DNA of 9,911 bases. Origin: Pseudomonas sp. UBA4617 (GTDB lineage Bacteria > Pseudomonadota > Gammaproteobacteria > Pseudomonadales > Pseudomonadaceae). Below the pieces are notes generated by a model that saw nothing but the letters and a program-made list of their open reading frames with translations, was not told the origin of the DNA and searched no databases. How positions within the stretch are numbered: the stretch's first letter is position 1; each line of letters starts with the position of its first letter. The stretch covers positions 1 through 9,911 of the forward strand of contig NZ_DGIR01000044.1 in assembly GCF_002386445.1 (NCBI RefSeq). Direction: 5' to 3'. This document shows positions 9,301-9,911 of this stretch, in pieces. The position numbers and the translations under genes were made by a program.

Positions 9301-9666
9301 GCGTGGGTGTACCACCTGCTGCACCTGCTCCCCTTGCTGATGGAAGGTGGTACGCAGCGCATCGTGCCTGGCCAGCAGGCCGTCGAAGGCATGCTGAAGG
9401 GCTACAAGGTCCAGCTTGCCCTTGAAGCGCAGGGCCGAGGATATGTTGTATACCGCGCTGTCCGGGTCCAGTTTCCAGAGGAACCACTGGCGTTGCTGGG
9501 CATAGGAAAGCGGCAACTGCTCGAAGTCGCCACACACCTGCGCAATGGGCAATTGCGCCAGGCTGCTGCCCTTGGACGCCAACTTTTCAAGAAACAGCTT
9601 GCGCTGCTCCAGCGGCAGCCGAATGAAGCGGTGAACCAGGTCGGTATTGCGGGTATCGGTGCTCAT
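6322..9666 (-). CDS. Single-module NRPS, C-A-T, predicted to load alanine
   Basis: This complete 1114-aa synthetase adds one residue to a peptide received from the upstream NRPS. The order is: leader helix (about 1-45); C domain with SYAQQRQWFLW near its start and catalytic HHIIADG at 179-185, of the type joining two L-residues; A domain (about 490-1000) with core A3 YTSGSTGKPKG ending near 665, YRTGDLARY, GRVDHQVKVRGFRIELGEIE and the catalytic Lys at 989; T domain with LGGHS, Ser1044; then a short charged tail. Pocket residues by alignment to GrsA are D701, L702, W705, N739, N762, C764, L788, T796, Y797 and K989 (DLWNNCLTYK). I recognise this as close to alanine codes of the DLxNNALTYK kind; glycine is possible. 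The start at 9666 is chosen over an in-frame ATG at 9687 because GAGG lies 9 nt upstream and the longer form would overlap the previous gene. There is no E domain, so the residue should stay L. Confidence 0.93.
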   Translation of the reverse strand: MSTDTRNTDLVHRFIRLPLEQRKLFLEKLASKGSSLAQLPIAQVCGDFEQLPLSYAQQRQWFLWKLDPDSAVYNISSALRFKGKLDLVALQHAFDGLLARHDALRTTFHQQGEQVQQVVHPRLVLPVTPETLVTPGEEALREQVEREARQGFDLEHGPLLRVRLLALDAHEHVLVLTVHHIIADGWSMPLMVEELVRLYEACSQGREAQLPTLPIQYADYAIWQRSWMEAGEQARQLAYWTRQLGGEDPLLEMPLDRPRPTVSSLRGARLAIDLPADQARALKRFAQQRGVTLFMLLLASFQVLLHRYSGQADIRVGVPVANRNRVETERLVGLFVNTQVLRAEFDLQLTFDDFLGQVRQRVVEAQAHQDLPFEQLVEALQPERSLNHSPLFQVMYNHQTQARGEHHTLPGLEVSAVAWDNHTAKFDLTLETFEHETGIGAALVYATDLFDAATARTLARHWQNLLHAVVEQPNQRIAELALLDDSEHQQIIAGWNATQASYPDASCIHQLFEAQVARTPDASALIFGEQTLSYAELNCRANQLAHRLREQGVGPDVLVGIAMQRNLEMVVGLLAILKAGGAYVPLDPEYPQDRLEYMLEDSQAILVLSQTSLSERIPEQFRSRTLLLDQLPLDAYPDTDLACMSSPRNLIYCIYTSGSTGKPKGVQIEHRSAAALVGWSLSVYDQADLCGVLFSTSICFDLSVWELFVTLSAGGYAVLAANALELPNLAAKDRVRLVNTVPSAIRQLSETGNIPASVNTINLCGEALKQALVDDLYRLAHVRAVYDLYGPSEDTTYSTCTLRLAGGKANIGRPLHNSAAYVLSGALQPVPVGAVGELYLAGAGLARGYLKRPGLSAERFIPNPFDAHGGRIYRTGDLARYRPDGVLEYVGRVDHQVKVRGFRIELGEIEVRLQQQAVREAVVMAVDGPGGQHLVAYAVPDEPGVMADAAAQAALRDQLRSALRRQLPEYMVPSYLVLLSKLPLTPNGKLDRKALPRPDLALAEEAHVPPRTPLQQQVAAIWANVLKVDRVGLGDNFFLLGGHSLIATQVTSRVQEQLGLAVSLKALFETPDLGGYCTQLEQLTPQADPVQNQLAKSLEALKRLTTEEIEKLVS
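7903..8109 (-). repeat. A-domain N-terminal block, copy 3 of 3
   Basis: Encodes the corresponding segment of the Ala-type A domain, with an unusual Cys in ELNCRANQL where the other copies have Arg. It aligns without gaps to 1-207 and 4564-4770. Confidence 0.8.
8470..8799 (-). repeat. C-domain core block, copy in the Ala module
   Basis: This is the matching part of the C domain in the single-module synthetase, gap-free against 5131-5460. The flanking parts of the two C domains are visibly less alike, so this is the most conserved portion of the pair. Confidence 0.8.
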
Positions 9667-9667
9667 C

Positions 9668-9911
9668 TCAAACTGCCTCAAGCTCATTCATGAAGTCGTG
9701 GAACTCGTCCAGATCTGCTGTGCGGTCACGGGTTGCGGCGCTGACGGCGGTGGCGTAATCGCGAAGGTTGTCGGTCTGGAAAAGCAGCGCCAGTGGTGTG
9801 TCCGCCCCCAGTTCCATCTGCAAGCGCGCGACCGCTTGCGTGGCTAGCAGGGAATGCCCGCCAAGTTGGAAAAAGTTGTCCGCCAGGCCAACCCTCTCCA
9901 ACTTCAGCACC
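9668..9911 (-). CDS. Nonribosomal peptide synthetase, C-terminal end (carrier domain), partial
   Basis: This is the last 80 residues of an NRPS whose body lies beyond the right edge; it ends with TGA at 9670-9668. The visible part is a peptidyl carrier (T) domain with the phosphopantetheine attachment motif DNFFQLGGHSLLATQ, the modified Ser being the 20th visible residue. A short tail rich in acidic residues follows (…DLDEFHDFMNELEAV) and contains no E or thioesterase domain. The carrier would hold the growing peptide as a thioester in the cytoplasm and pass it to the C domain of the next protein. With no E domain and an LGGHS-type carrier, the residue handed on should be L-configured. The acidic tail probably serves as a docking segment for the downstream synthetase, which is inferred from position only. 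A GTG at 9910 is internal to the T domain and is not a true start. Confidence 0.93.
   Translation of the reverse strand, partial: VLKLERVGLADNFFQLGGHSLLATQAVARLQMELGADTPLALLFQTDNLRDYATAVSAATRDRTADLDEFHDFMNELEAV
9676..9679 (-). promoter_or_regulatory. Ribosome binding site for the Ala-module NRPS
   Basis: GAGG lies 9 nt upstream of the ATG at 9666 and inside the last codons of the upstream NRPS. The alternative ATG at 9687 has no comparable purine-rich stretch before it. The start codon follows the upstream TGA after a single G, so ribosomes ending gene 1 could restart on gene 2. Confidence 0.65.

Noticed and set aside
8029..9693. Plus-strand open frames 8029-8742 and 9127-9693
   Set aside because: They are antisense shadows over the C domain of the Ala-module synthetase, with no independent start signals or domain content.

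Overview
The window is a slice of a nonribosomal peptide synthetase (NRPS) locus, coding on the minus strand along essentially its whole length. GC content is high, third positions are strongly GC-biased, and the modules look pseudomonad. The likely source is a fluorescent Pseudomonas, for example of the P. putida/P. fluorescens kind. A conventional epimerization domain, the N-terminal leader style of the synthetases and the split into several consecutive NRPS proteins fit a pyoverdine (siderophore) peptide-chain assembly line better than a Pseudomonas lipopeptide line, which usually uses dual condensation/epimerization domains. The pathway assignment is an inference, because no pathway-specific tailoring or transport gene lies in the window.

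In the direction of transcription (right to left) there are three genes. (1) At 9911-9668 is the last 80 residues of an upstream NRPS: a carrier-protein (T) domain plus a short acidic tail. (2) At 9666-6322 is a complete single-module NRPS, C-A-T, 1114 aa. Its A-domain pocket reads D-L-W-N-N-C-L-T-Y-K, an Ala-like code. (3) At 6309-1 is a large NRPS cut by the left edge, with 2103 codons visible: C-A-T-E-C-A(partial). Its first A-domain pocket reads D-F-W-N-L-G-M-V-H-K, a threonine code. The following E domain should convert L-Thr to D-allo-Thr, and the next C domain is of the type that accepts a D-residue donor. The second A domain is cut before its specificity residues.

By colinearity the peptide segment made here is ...(X)-L-Ala-D-allo-Thr-(Y)... 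The genes are tightly coupled. Gene 2 starts 1 nt after the stop of gene 1. Gene 3 starts 12 nt after the stop of gene 2 and is in the same reading frame, so a single TAG separates them. Both starts have a Shine-Dalgarno-like sequence 9 nt upstream. I see no promoter, terminator, RNA gene, mobile element or CRISPR array. The long plus-strand open frames are antisense shadows of the NRPS genes.

The notable internal structure is module repetition: three copies of an A-domain N-terminal block and two copies of a C-domain block, each aligning without gaps. I do not see a clearly new system. The most useful points are the substrate predictions, the in-frame split of the synthetase and the possible recombination blocks.
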